Assembly (NCBI GenBank): GCA_025458415.1
Contig: JALOSN010000066.1
Coordinates: 1-6,205 of the forward strand
DNA length: 6,205 nucleotides
Direction of reading: 5' to 3'
Origin: Hydrogenophaga sp.
GTDB lineage: Bacteria > Pseudomonadota > Gammaproteobacteria > Burkholderiales > Burkholderiaceae_C
The notes below the pieces were generated by a model that saw nothing but the letters and a program-made list of their open reading frames with translations, made no database searches and was not told the DNA's origin. The position numbers and the translations under genes are program-made. Positions 1 to 5,732 of the stretch are shown piece after piece; the stretch's first letter is position 1, and every line of letters starts with the position of its first letter.

Positions 1-311
1 TGGATGAACAGCTTGAGCGCATTGACGTAGCGCGCGTCCGCCACGCCCAGCTGGCCGTTGTTCTGTGCGAAGGCCTCGATGACGGCGTAGAGCTTCTTCT
101 CCTTCTCCCCCTGGTACTTCCAGTAGGCGTCCATGGTCAGGCGGAACGGGTCCTGCCACTTGTCCCAGTCGTGGATCTTGATGCCCTCGTACCTGTCGTA
201 CGGGAACACCTTGTCCATCGGCTGGTAAGTGGTCTCCCAGCCCAGGCCGCGGGTCATGGCGGCGTAACGTTCCTTCAGGCCGAGCTTCTTGCTCGCAACT
301 CTCGTGTCCAT
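1..311 (-). CDS. dmpN: Phenol hydroxylase large (alpha/P3) oxygenase subunit, N-terminal part
   Basis: This gene is cut by the left edge, leaving the first 103 codons. The product is the catalytic diiron subunit of soluble multicomponent phenol hydroxylase, which inserts oxygen into phenol to give catechol in the cytoplasm. The visible N-terminus matches the DmpN family closely: the stretch WETTYQ near residue 26, then EGIKIHDWDKWQDPFRLTMD at about 42-61, YWKYQGEKEKKLYA at 63-76, and FAQNNG followed by ARYVNALKLF near the edge. The diiron Glu/His ligands lie further along and are not in view. The ATG at 311 is preceded directly by GGAGACAAG, a good ribosome binding site. It follows dmpM after an unusually structured 149-bp spacer but is in the expected operon position. 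The identification is made by recognising family sequence. Confidence 0.95.
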   Translation of the reverse strand, partial: MDTRVASKKLGLKERYAAMTRGLGWETTYQPMDKVFPYDRYEGIKIHDWDKWQDPFRLTMDAYWKYQGEKEKKLYAVIEAFAQNNGQLGVADARYVNALKLFI

Positions 312-460
312 CTTGTCTCCTTGGTTGAATCAGGAAATCTCAATCGCTTCGTGCGCCACAACCCTGTCCAGTGCACCCGTGGAACCGGCTTTGCCGGGCC
401 ACTGGGTGCGTCCCCCTCCCGAAGGAGAGGGGGAAGACGCGAAGCGGCGCAGGGGGTGCA
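312..460 (-). repeat. Structured dmpM-dmpN spacer with C5/G5 palindromic repeat element
   Basis: This 149-bp spacer contains no gene but several nested inverted repeats. A perfect 5-bp stem with a TTT loop (CCGGC/GCCGG) lies at 385-397. A strong hairpin lies at 412-433, with CCCCCT pairing AGGGGG around a GAA loop and one bulge; it is extended outward by GCGTC at 408-412 and GACGC at 436-440. TGCACCC at 372-378 pairs with GGGTGCA at 454-460 as an outer arm. A small CGC-GAA-GCG stem sits at 438-446. This GC-rich hairpin mosaic resembles dispersed intergenic repeats common in Comamonadaceae genomes; that comparison is from memory. It could stabilise upstream mRNA or weaken read-through into dmpN. 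No U-tract follows the stem, so it is not a standard terminator. Confidence 0.7.
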
Positions 461-730
461 TCAATGCTTCCAGCTCAGCGTGAGCTGGTCGTCGTCCTCG
501 TCGATGTGGCCCGAGAGGGTGACGAGGTTGACGTGGATGGCCTGCAGGTCGTAGGGCCGGCCGGTGAGGCCTTCGATGGTTTCGCGGCGGATGGTCAGGC
601 TGCCGGGCGCGTTGATCTTGACCAGACCGGTGGGGTGTGTCAGCACCGCGTTCGGGTTGTCGGCCACGATGGCGTCGATCACCGGGCGGGACTCTTCGTT
701 GTGCTGGAAGGCGATGAATACGTCGGACAT
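461..730 (-). CDS. dmpM: Phenol hydroxylase regulatory (effector/P2) component
   Basis: This 89-residue protein belongs to the MmoB/DmpM family of small cofactorless effector proteins. They bind the diiron oxygenase and are needed for efficient turnover and coupling of electron transfer to hydroxylation. The family signature is visible: an N-terminal beta strand (VFIAFQHNEESRPVIDAI), the segment VLTHPTGLVKINAPGSLTI around residues 29-47, and a C-terminal block containing DLQAIHVNLVTLSGHIDEDD. The length is usual for the family and it has no cysteine cluster, as expected. The ATG at 730 has AGGAG at 743-739 with 8 nt spacing. It lies 25 bp after the dmpL stop, so the two are almost certainly co-transcribed and their products act together. 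Confidence 0.95.
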   Translation of the reverse strand: MSDVFIAFQHNEESRPVIDAIVADNPNAVLTHPTGLVKINAPGSLTIRRETIEGLTGRPYDLQAIHVNLVTLSGHIDEDDDQLTLSWKH

Positions 731-755
731 GCTGTGCTCTCCTGTTCAGGCTTGG

Positions 756-1751
756 TCAGGCGTTCACGCCGGTCTTGGCCAGGCGGGCCTGCAGCTGCAC
801 GCGGGCGTCGCTGAGCACGGTCTCACCGGTTGCGCCCAGGGCCAGGCGGGCGATGGGGGAGAGGGCGGCCTCGGCGCGGTCCATCCAGTGACCAGCCCAC
901 TGGCGAAGCAGCATGCGGTTGGCTTCGGATTCGGCACCGGCGGCCTTGATGACGGCGTCGACCCAGCGCGCGCTCTCGTCGTGCCACTCGGGCATGAAGC
1001 TGGTCAGCATTGCGACGGCGGTACCGCCCTGCAGTGCGACGTGGTCGTCCACGAAGCCGCCGTAGATCAGCGGGTACAGCAGACCGTCGAGCGCGAAGTT
1101 CTGCGCCACGAACAGCTCGAACGGGTCGCTGACCACGAAGCTGTCTTCGACCAGGCGGCGCAGGCCCTGCCATTCGGGCGCATCCAGCCAGGCGTGCTTG
1201 CCGTCATCCAGCGATTGGGGGTCGCCCAGTGCCAGCCCCAGGCGGGTCAGGTACTGCGCCACGCCCAGGTTGTCCATGGCGTGAAACATGGCCGGCGCGG
1301 TGAAGGCGGTGCCGAAACCGTAGGCGCAGATGGAGGCGTTGTTCATGTTGGCGCCCCAGGCGGCGTGGCGCAGCGGCATCAGCACCGTCAGTGCCTGCTC
1401 GCGGATGGCGTCGGGCATCTTGGAGACCATGCCGCGCTGCTCGACGAACTGGAAGTTGGCTTCGACCGCGTCCTGCTGGCGGGCGCGGGTCATGGTCCAG
1501 GTCGCGTAGTAGAACTGGCGCGGGTCCTTGAGCACGTACCAGTCGGCCAGCACGATCTGGCTGCGGCTGGCGTCGAACAGTTCGTGACCCGGATCCCAGG
1601 TCGGGCGGTAGTGGAAGTTGACCATCGGCTGGGCGCCGAGGGTGGCTTCCTGGTAGCGGCTGGCGGTCTTGTCACCGCCGATGTATTTCGCCACGTGGGC
1701 ATAGGTCTGGCGCAGCGGCGTGATCTCCCGCGCCTGCAGGTCGATGTTCAT
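756..1751 (-). CDS. dmpL: Phenol hydroxylase beta (P1) oxygenase subunit
   Basis: This 331-residue protein is the non-catalytic beta subunit of the (alpha beta gamma)2 phenol hydroxylase oxygenase. It packs against DmpN and provides much of the dimer interface. Family features are clear: ITPLRQTYAHVAKYIGGDK near the start, ASRYQEAT at about 30-37, FHYRPTWDPGHELFD around 46-60, and the typical DWYVLKDPRQFYYATWTMTR at about 70-89. The fold is the ferritin-like four-helix fold without metal ligands. Length matches the family. The ATG at 1751 has GGAG at 1765-1762 with 10 nt spacing, in the same GGAGACAAG leader seen before dmpN. It starts 45 bp after dmpK and ends 25 bp before dmpM. Confidence 0.95.
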   Translation of the reverse strand: MNIDLQAREITPLRQTYAHVAKYIGGDKTASRYQEATLGAQPMVNFHYRPTWDPGHELFDASRSQIVLADWYVLKDPRQFYYATWTMTRARQQDAVEANFQFVEQRGMVSKMPDAIREQALTVLMPLRHAAWGANMNNASICAYGFGTAFTAPAMFHAMDNLGVAQYLTRLGLALGDPQSLDDGKHAWLDAPEWQGLRRLVEDSFVVSDPFELFVAQNFALDGLLYPLIYGGFVDDHVALQGGTAVAMLTSFMPEWHDESARWVDAVIKAAGAESEANRMLLRQWAGHWMDRAEAALSPIARLALGATGETVLSDARVQLQARLAKTGVNA

Positions 1752-1796
1752 CGGTGCTTGTCTCCGTGGTGGGGTTCTTGAACGGCTCTCGGGAAC

Positions 1797-1997
1797 TCAG
1801 GTGTCCAGACGCTGCACCCGGTTGTTGGCGCAGAAAGCCTCGAAGGCCGGGGCGGGCAGCATCAGCTCCACCGCCAGCTCGGGCCAGCCGATCGAGAACT
1901 CGAAGCTCACCAGGCCATCGGCCCGGCGTTCGATCACCCGCACGAAACGCAGCGAGGTATCGACGGCGGGCAGGGCGGTTTCGGTGGACGGGTTCAT
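1797..1997 (-). CDS. dmpK: Phenol hydroxylase assembly protein, short form
   Basis: This is a 66-residue protein of the DmpK/Phenol_hyd_sub family, the first gene of the operon. In Pseudomonas CF600 the homologue is needed to assemble active iron-containing oxygenase and is not part of the turnover complex. The conserved core is seen as SLRFVRVIERRADG, FEFSIGWPELAVELMLP (about 32-48) and AFEAFCANNRV near the C-terminus. The protein ends only a few residues after this block, whereas CF600 DmpK (about 92 residues, from memory) has a further charged tail. The 45 bp after the stop do not encode such a tail in this frame. I chose ATG 1997 because a longer reading from TTG at 2066 would start upstream of the sigma-54 promoter and its predicted transcript. 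The chosen ATG has no clear Shine-Dalgarno sequence. Confidence 0.88.
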   Translation of the reverse strand: MNPSTETALPAVDTSLRFVRVIERRADGLVSFEFSIGWPELAVELMLPAPAFEAFCANNRVQRLDT

Positions 1998-2030
1998 GGC
2001 GATCGGGGCGTTGTCGGACGGGACCCGCTT

Positions 2031-2046
2031 TGCAGCCTGCGTGCCA
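2031..2046 (-). promoter_or_regulatory. Sigma-54 promoter (-24/-12) of the dmpKLMN operon
   Basis: On the minus strand the sequence reads TGGCAC-GCAGG-CTGCA. It has the invariant GG (2045-2044) and GC (2033-2032) exactly 10 bp apart, close to the consensus TGGCAC-N5-TTGCW. The predicted transcript start is near 2020, giving a leader of only about 23 nt before the dmpK ATG. Sigma-54 dependence fits the adjacent DmpR-type activator, which carries GAFTGA. The match is direct; the transcript start is inferred. Confidence 0.88.
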
Positions 2047-2070
2047 GCACGCCTTGAACTTGGCAAAAAT

Positions 2071-2104
2071 CTCGATATTTGAGGGAAATCCCTTAGAAAT
2101 CGAG
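2071..2104. promoter_or_regulatory. 34-bp dyad between sigma-54 promoter and activator sites
   Basis: The stretch is symmetric about 2087/2088. CTCGAT at 2071-2076 pairs with ATCGAG at 2099-2104, and AGGGA at 2082-2086 pairs with TCCCT at 2089-2093. In all, 13 of 17 half-site positions are complementary. It sits at about -51 to -84 from the predicted dmpK start, where sigma-54 promoters usually carry an IHF bend site. A partial IHF match (7 of 9 fixed positions, minus strand 2077-2065) overlaps its promoter-proximal end. It could be a repressor operator, perhaps for the GntR-family gene downstream of dmpR. Symmetry is observed; function is inferred. Confidence 0.45.
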
Positions 2105-2123
2105 CGATGTGCAGTGCAGCATC

Positions 2124-2139
2124 TGGATCGAATCAGCAA
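2124..2139 (-). promoter_or_regulatory. Proximal DmpR upstream activator site candidate
   Basis: On the minus strand TTGCTGATTCGATCCA matches the XylR/DmpR-type palindrome TTGATCAATTGATCAA at 11 of 16 positions. It lies about 104-119 bp upstream of the predicted transcript start, within the usual range for this activator family. The consensus is from memory; binding is inferred. Confidence 0.5.
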
Positions 2140-2219
2140 TGTTGATAGGTGAAGACTGGCAGAATTCGGGCGACAAATGGCGCTGACTTCATGAAATGCG
2201 TGGCCCTGCGGTCGGCGTT

Positions 2220-2235
2220 TTCATCAAATGAGCAA
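2220..2235 (-). promoter_or_regulatory. Distal DmpR upstream activator site candidate
   Basis: On the minus strand TTGCTCATTTGATGAA matches the same 16-bp palindrome at 13 of 16 positions, the best match in the region. It lies about 200 bp from the predicted dmpK transcript start and about 90 bp before the dmpR start codon, so it could also influence dmpR itself. TTGA-type half-sites continue nearby: TTGACC (2243-2238) and TTGATC (2269-2264). Confidence 0.6.
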
Positions 2236-2281
2236 TTCGGTCAACCGGGCCGGGCTTGCCGTGGATCAACCCGGTAGAGCA

Positions 2282-2294
2282 AAATATCGAGATT
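2282..2294 (+). repeat. 13-bp element repeated in inverted orientation at both ends of the divergent region
   Basis: AAATATCGAGATT at 2282-2294 is the exact reverse complement of 2068-2080, about 200 bp away. One copy lies in the dyad near the dmpK promoter, the other 31 bp before the dmpR start codon. A perfect 13-bp match inside a 328-bp spacer is unlikely to be random and suggests a shared protein site at both promoters. Confidence 0.5.
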
Positions 2295-2297
2295 CCG

Positions 2298-2319
2298 GCG
2301 CCCGTGGTACCAAGGGCGC
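2298..2319 (+). promoter_or_regulatory. 22-bp palindrome in the dmpR leader
   Basis: GCGCCC (2298-2303) and GGGCGC (2314-2319) flank the perfect palindrome TGGTACCA (2305-2312). Only the pair 2304/2313 is mismatched. The only plausible ribosome binding site for dmpR, AAGGG at 2312-2316, lies in its right arm, 9 nt before the ATG. The element could be an operator DNA dyad or, in RNA, a stem that masks the ribosome binding site. Confidence 0.45.
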
Positions 2320-2325
2320 GATCTG

Positions 2326-4011
2326 ATGGAGACACGTTTGGACCCCTCGCTTTCCTACCCCCCCGACGCCGACCTGCGCCGCCTGCTGCGCTTCGAGCCC
2401 GACAGCGGCGCCATCTGGCTGGGCGAGCGGCGCATGGTGCTGCTGCACACGGCGGCGCTGACGGCCTTGCGCCACGACCTGATCACGTCGGTGGGCAAAG
2501 AGCAGGCCCGGCGTCTGCTGACCCGCATGGGCTACGCCTGCGGCCTGCACGACGCCGGCTTTGCGGCCAAGACGCGGGGCTCGAAGACCCTGGAGGACAT
2601 GTTCCTGGTCGGCCCCCAGCTGCACATGCTGGAGGGCGCGGCGCGGGTCACGCCGGTGGTGCTGAAGATGGACGCCGCCGCCGGCCAGTTCGAGGGCGAG
2701 TTCCGCTGGGACGATTCCTGGGAGGCGCACGCGCACCGTCTGAAGTACGGTGTGGTCGACGAGCCGGCCTGCTGGACCCTGCTGGGTTACGCCAGCGGCT
2801 ACACCAGCGCCTTCATGGGCCGCCTGATCCTGTTCAAGGAGACGAAGTGCTCGGCCTGCGGCGACGACCACTGCCTGATCCAGGGCAGGCCGATCGAGGA
2901 ATGGCCCGACGGCGACGCGCACCGCCAGTACTTCGAGGACGACTCGCTGCTGGAGAAAATGGCGGCGCTGAGCCAGCAGGTGGAAGCGCTCAAGAGCACG
3001 CTGGAGCCGGCCGAGTCCGGCGGCATGCTGGTGGGCAGTTCGCCCGGTTTCCAGCGCGCGCACGACCTGATGCGCCGCGCCGCCAGTACCCAGGTGACGG
3101 TGCTGCTGACGGGCGAGACCGGGGTCGGCAAGGAGCGCTTCGCGCGCGCGCTGCACGCGCACTCGGACCGGGCGACCGGCCCGTTCGTGGCCGTCAACTG
3201 CGCGGCCCTGCCGGCCGAGCTGATCGAGGCCGAGCTGTTCGGCGTGGAAAAGGGCGCATTTACCGGCGCGCACGCGGCGCGGGCCGGGCGCTTCGAGCGC
3301 GCCGACGGCGGCACGCTGTTCCTGGACGAAGTGGGCGACCTGCCGATGCCGGCCCAGGCCAAGCTGCTGCGGGTGTTGCAGGAGGGCGAGATCGAGCGCC
3401 TGGGCGCCGAGAGCACGCGCAAGATCAGCGTGCGCCTGGTGGCGGCGACCAACGTCAACCTGGAAGCGGCGGTGGAGCGCGGCCAGTTCCGGCGCGACCT
3501 GTTCTACCGCCTCAACGTCTACCCGATCTGCATCCCGCCGCTGCGCGAGCGGACCAGCGACATCGAGCCACTGGCGCGGCACCTGCTGGCGCGCTTCACC
3601 GCGGTGCACCACAAGCGGCTCGACGGTTTCAGCGACCGCGCGCTGCAGGCGCTGTCGCGCCACGGCTGGCCGGGCAATGTCCGGGAGCTGGAAAACCTGG
3701 TCGAGCGCGGCGTGATCCTGGCGGCGCAGGGCGGCGTGGTCGAGGCCGAGCACCTGTTTCCCAACCAGCCCGAGGTGGCGCACGACGGCATCGACCCGCA
3801 GGGCCGGCTGGCACGCCGTGCGCCACAGGACGAGCAGCAGCTGTGCGAGCGCGTGCTCGACAGTGGCCTGCCCATCGAAACGCTGGAGTCGCGCGTGCTG
3901 GCACTGGCGGTCGAGCGCAGCCGGGGCAACCTGTCCGGCGCCGCCCGATTGCTGGGCCTGTCGCGGGCCCAGCTGGCCTACCGCCTGCGGCGCGAAAACC
4001 CGAACGACTGA
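2326..4011 (+). CDS. dmpR: Phenol-responsive sigma-54-dependent activator, DmpR/MopR type
   Basis: This 561-residue activator senses phenols and switches on the divergent hydroxylase operon. Domains in order: XylR_N sensor (about 15-115); V4R (about 140-205); a short coiled-coil linker (207-228); AAA+ domain with Walker A GETGVGKE (263-270), GAFTGA (310-315), Walker B LFLDE (331-335) and RRDLFYRLN (389-397); and a Fis-type helix-turn-helix at about 515-556. Zinc ligands known in MopR (C155, E178, C181, C189) correspond at constant offset to C149, E172, C175 and C183. The phenol-contacting H106 and W134 correspond to H100 and W128. A phenol-type effector range is therefore likely. The ATG at 2326 has only a weak AAGGG site within a palindrome. 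It ends 7 bp before the GntR gene. Confidence 0.95.
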   Translation: METRLDPSLSYPPDADLRRLLRFEPDSGAIWLGERRMVLLHTAALTALRHDLITSVGKEQARRLLTRMGYACGLHDAGFAAKTRGSKTLEDMFLVGPQLHMLEGAARVTPVVLKMDAAAGQFEGEFRWDDSWEAHAHRLKYGVVDEPACWTLLGYASGYTSAFMGRLILFKETKCSACGDDHCLIQGRPIEEWPDGDAHRQYFEDDSLLEKMAALSQQVEALKSTLEPAESGGMLVGSSPGFQRAHDLMRRAASTQVTVLLTGETGVGKERFARALHAHSDRATGPFVAVNCAALPAELIEAELFGVEKGAFTGAHAARAGRFERADGGTLFLDEVGDLPMPAQAKLLRVLQEGEIERLGAESTRKISVRLVAATNVNLEAAVERGQFRRDLFYRLNVYPICIPPLRERTSDIEPLARHLLARFTAVHHKRLDGFSDRALQALSRHGWPGNVRELENLVERGVILAAQGGVVEAEHLFPNQPEVAHDGIDPQGRLARRAPQDEQQLCERVLDSGLPIETLESRVLALAVERSRGNLSGAARLLGLSRAQLAYRLRRENPND

Positions 4012-4018
4012 GAAGACC

Positions 4019-4798
4019 ATGCTGGACGACCTGCTGCACCCCGCGCGTACCGCCGGACCGGCACCGCGCGATGAAGACCCCGAACCCCGAACGCTCACCG
4101 AGCGGGCCTACCGTGCCCTGCGCCACGACATCGTCTGTGGCCGGCTGCAACCCGGCCAGCGCCTGCGTGTCGAACACCTCAAGGACGACTACGACGTTGG
4201 CGCAGGCACCCTGCGCGAGGCATTGGCTTTGCTTGTCTCCGATGCGCTGGTCACGGTCGAGAGCCAGCGCGGCTACCGCGTCAGCGCCATTTCGCTGGAC
4301 GACCTGCGTGACCTGACCGACACCCGCGTGCGGTTGGAGACCGAGGCGCTGCGCCAGTCGATACGGCTGGGCGACGCCCGCTGGGAGGCCACGGTGCGTG
4401 AGGCGTTTGCCCGCCTCAGCGACGCGGAAGCCGGTGGCGCGGCGCGTGACCCGCGTCAGTGGGAATACGCGAACCGGCGTTTTCACGAGGCGCTGATCTC
4501 CGGCCACGTCTCGCCCTGGACCCGTCACCTGCTGGACATCCTCTACCGGCATGGTGAACGCTACCGCCATGTGGCCATCCGGCTCGGTGCGACGCCCGGG
4601 TTCGACCGGGACGTGCATGCCGAGCACGAGGCGATCTGCCAGGCTGCGCTGGCCCGCCAGGAAGCCCGTGCAGCACTGGCACTGGAGGCGCACATCCGCC
4701 TGACGTGTGACATGCTGGTCCGCCACGCCAGGGACAGCCGGGAACGGGACACCGTGGCGCCGCCGGCCTCGCATGAGGGACAACCCGCAGTGCCGTGA
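4019..4798 (+). CDS. GntR-family regulator with FCD domain, AphS/PhcS-like
   Basis: This 259-residue protein has an N-terminal winged helix-turn-helix (about 24-91; LTERAYRALRHDIVCGRLQPG, then GTLREAL and GYRVS) and a C-terminal all-helical FCD ligand-binding domain (about 97-235). H156 in RRFHEALI, H203 in EHEAI and H225 in LEAHI, with an acidic residue near D101, sit where FCD proteins bind a metal. The ATG at 4019 lies 7 bp after dmpR, with GAGAAG just before it, so the two are probably co-transcribed. Comamonas phenol clusters encode a GntR-type repressor (AphS/PhcS) that blocks gratuitous expression of phenol genes. Family and context make this the likely counterpart, but I cannot align them here. 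An uncharged, low-complexity tail follows residue 245. Confidence 0.87.
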   Translation: MLDDLLHPARTAGPAPRDEDPEPRTLTERAYRALRHDIVCGRLQPGQRLRVEHLKDDYDVGAGTLREALALLVSDALVTVESQRGYRVSAISLDDLRDLTDTRVRLETEALRQSIRLGDARWEATVREAFARLSDAEAGGAARDPRQWEYANRRFHEALISGHVSPWTRHLLDILYRHGERYRHVAIRLGATPGFDRDVHAEHEAICQAALARQEARAALALEAHIRLTCDMLVRHARDSRERDTVAPPASHEGQPAVP

Positions 4799-5640
4799 AA
4801 GTCGGCAACTCCGACAATGACCGCATGCCCCAGCTGTGGACGATCGACCCTCCTGCTGCCCGCCGGCCGGTGCCCGCCGAGTCGGCGGCTGCCCTGCTGG
4901 ACGTGGCCAGCGGCGCGACCGGTGCCCAGGGCCTGCTGCGCGCCATCCAGGCCGTGGTGCCGGCCGAGTACCTGTCGCTGGTGCAGATCCGGCGCGACCT
5001 GCCCGAACTGATCGAAGGCAGCGCCCGCCGGCCGGGGGAAGAATCGGTGGTGTCCCAATGTTTCGGCATCTACCGCCGCCACTACTATCGGCGCGACGCG
5101 CTGCTGCCCCTGGCCGCGCAGATGTCACGGGCGCCCGGTGCCGGGCTGGCGGTGCTGCATTGCCGCGCCGCCGATTTCCCCGATGCCGGCTGGCGCTCGG
5201 ACATCTACGAGCGTGAGCGTCTGACCGATCGCTTCACCCTGGTCCATGCCCCGGTGCCAGGGCAGGCGCATGCCATTCACCTGTACCGCGACGATCGGCT
5301 CGGACCCCTGCAAGCCGACGAGATTGATCGCCTGCTCGCACTCTCTCCCCTGCTGTGCCAGGCCCTGGCCCTGGGCTGGCGGGCGCAGAGCCACCGTCAG
5401 GACCGCGAGAGCGGTGTGGCCGGTCAGGTTGAACGCCTGGCCAGGCTGGCGCCGACGCTGTCACCCCGCGAGCGCGATGTCTGCGCCCGCATTGCCCAGG
5501 GCATGACGGTCGATGGCATCGCCGCCGATCTGGACGTGGCGCCATCAACCGTGGTCACCCTGCGCAAGCGGGCCTACCTCAAGCTGGCCGCCGCCGGATT
5601 GCCCGCCGAACGACTGGGGCTGGCGCGCCTGCTGCACTGA
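4795..5640 (+). CDS. LuxR-type helix-turn-helix regulator, unknown N-terminal domain
   Basis: This 281-residue protein has a clear C-terminal LuxR-type DNA-binding domain (about 221-267): LSPRERDVCARIAQGMTVDG, then IAADLDVAPSTVVTLRKRAY. The N-terminal 200 residues are not a recognised receiver or autoinducer domain. The block FGIYRRHYYRRDALL (90-104) vaguely recalls the aromatic-rich core of autoinducer-binding folds, so a small-molecule sensor is plausible. GTG at 4795 overlaps the GntR stop by 4 bp, suggesting translational coupling; ATG 4825 is an alternative giving 271 residues, and neither has a good ribosome binding site. The Rieske oxygenase gene begins 92 bp downstream in the same direction and is the natural candidate target. 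No signal peptide or membrane segment is seen. Confidence 0.85.
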   Translation: MKVGNSDNDRMPQLWTIDPPAARRPVPAESAAALLDVASGATGAQGLLRAIQAVVPAEYLSLVQIRRDLPELIEGSARRPGEESVVSQCFGIYRRHYYRRDALLPLAAQMSRAPGAGLAVLHCRAADFPDAGWRSDIYERERLTDRFTLVHAPVPGQAHAIHLYRDDRLGPLQADEIDRLLALSPLLCQALALGWRAQSHRQDRESGVAGQVERLARLAPTLSPRERDVCARIAQGMTVDGIAADLDVAPSTVVTLRKRAYLKLAAAGLPAERLGLARLLH

Positions 5641-5657
5641 GCGGGAAGACCCTGTCT

Positions 5658-5675
5658 GTCCCCTTCGCAGGGGAC
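5658..5675 (+). terminator. Hairpin between the LuxR-type gene and the Rieske oxygenase gene
   Basis: GTCCCCT at 5658-5664 and AGGGGAC at 5669-5675 form a perfect 7-bp stem with a TCGC loop, 17 bp after the LuxR-type stop. No T-run follows, so it is not a canonical intrinsic terminator. It may be a transcription attenuator or the operator for the LuxR-type protein, since it is a perfect dyad upstream of the oxygenase gene. Confidence 0.4.
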
Positions 5676-5696
5676 GTCGACCGCCGGCCCACGGCC

Positions 5697-5702
5697 TAGC
5701 AT
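5697..5702 (+). promoter_or_regulatory. Weak -10-like element before the Rieske oxygenase gene
   Basis: TAGCAT matches 4 of 6 bases of the sigma-70 -10 box and lies 30 bp before the oxygenase ATG. No good -35 box is found at 16-18 bp spacing, which would be consistent with an activator-dependent promoter using the dyad at 5658-5675. Low confidence. Confidence 0.22.
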
Positions 5703-5732
5703 GCCTCTTCATCGTCCTGAAGGAGTCGCCCG

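Noticed and set aside
408..440. Rho-independent terminator between dmpM and dmpN
   Set aside because: The stem is strong but no U-tract follows in the minus-strand direction, and termination before dmpN would remove the catalytic subunit.
564..1781. 405-codon plus-strand open frame opposite dmpL
   Set aside because: Shadow frame; dmpL and dmpM on the other strand match known families over their whole length.
1998..2066. N-terminal extension of DmpK from a TTG at 2066
   Set aside because: It would start upstream of the sigma-54 promoter and its predicted transcript, and the added residues do not resemble the family.
2202..2215. Possible plus-strand sigma-54 promoter for dmpR (TGGCCC near 2201)
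   Set aside because: The required GC is not found 10 bp after the GG.
2266..4098. 610-codon open frame on the minus strand opposite dmpR
   Set aside because: Antisense shadow of a high-GC gene; it gives a low-complexity Ala/Gln/Arg/His-rich product with no recognisable domain, while dmpR is certain.
2256..4316. 686-codon plus-strand frame beginning upstream of dmpR
   Set aside because: Out-of-frame reading of dmpR and the GntR gene with Arg/Ala/Gly-rich low-complexity sequence.
3629..5128. 499-codon minus-strand open frame
   Set aside because: It spans the antisense of three well-supported plus-strand genes and its translation is rich in Arg, Pro, Gly and Ala without motifs.
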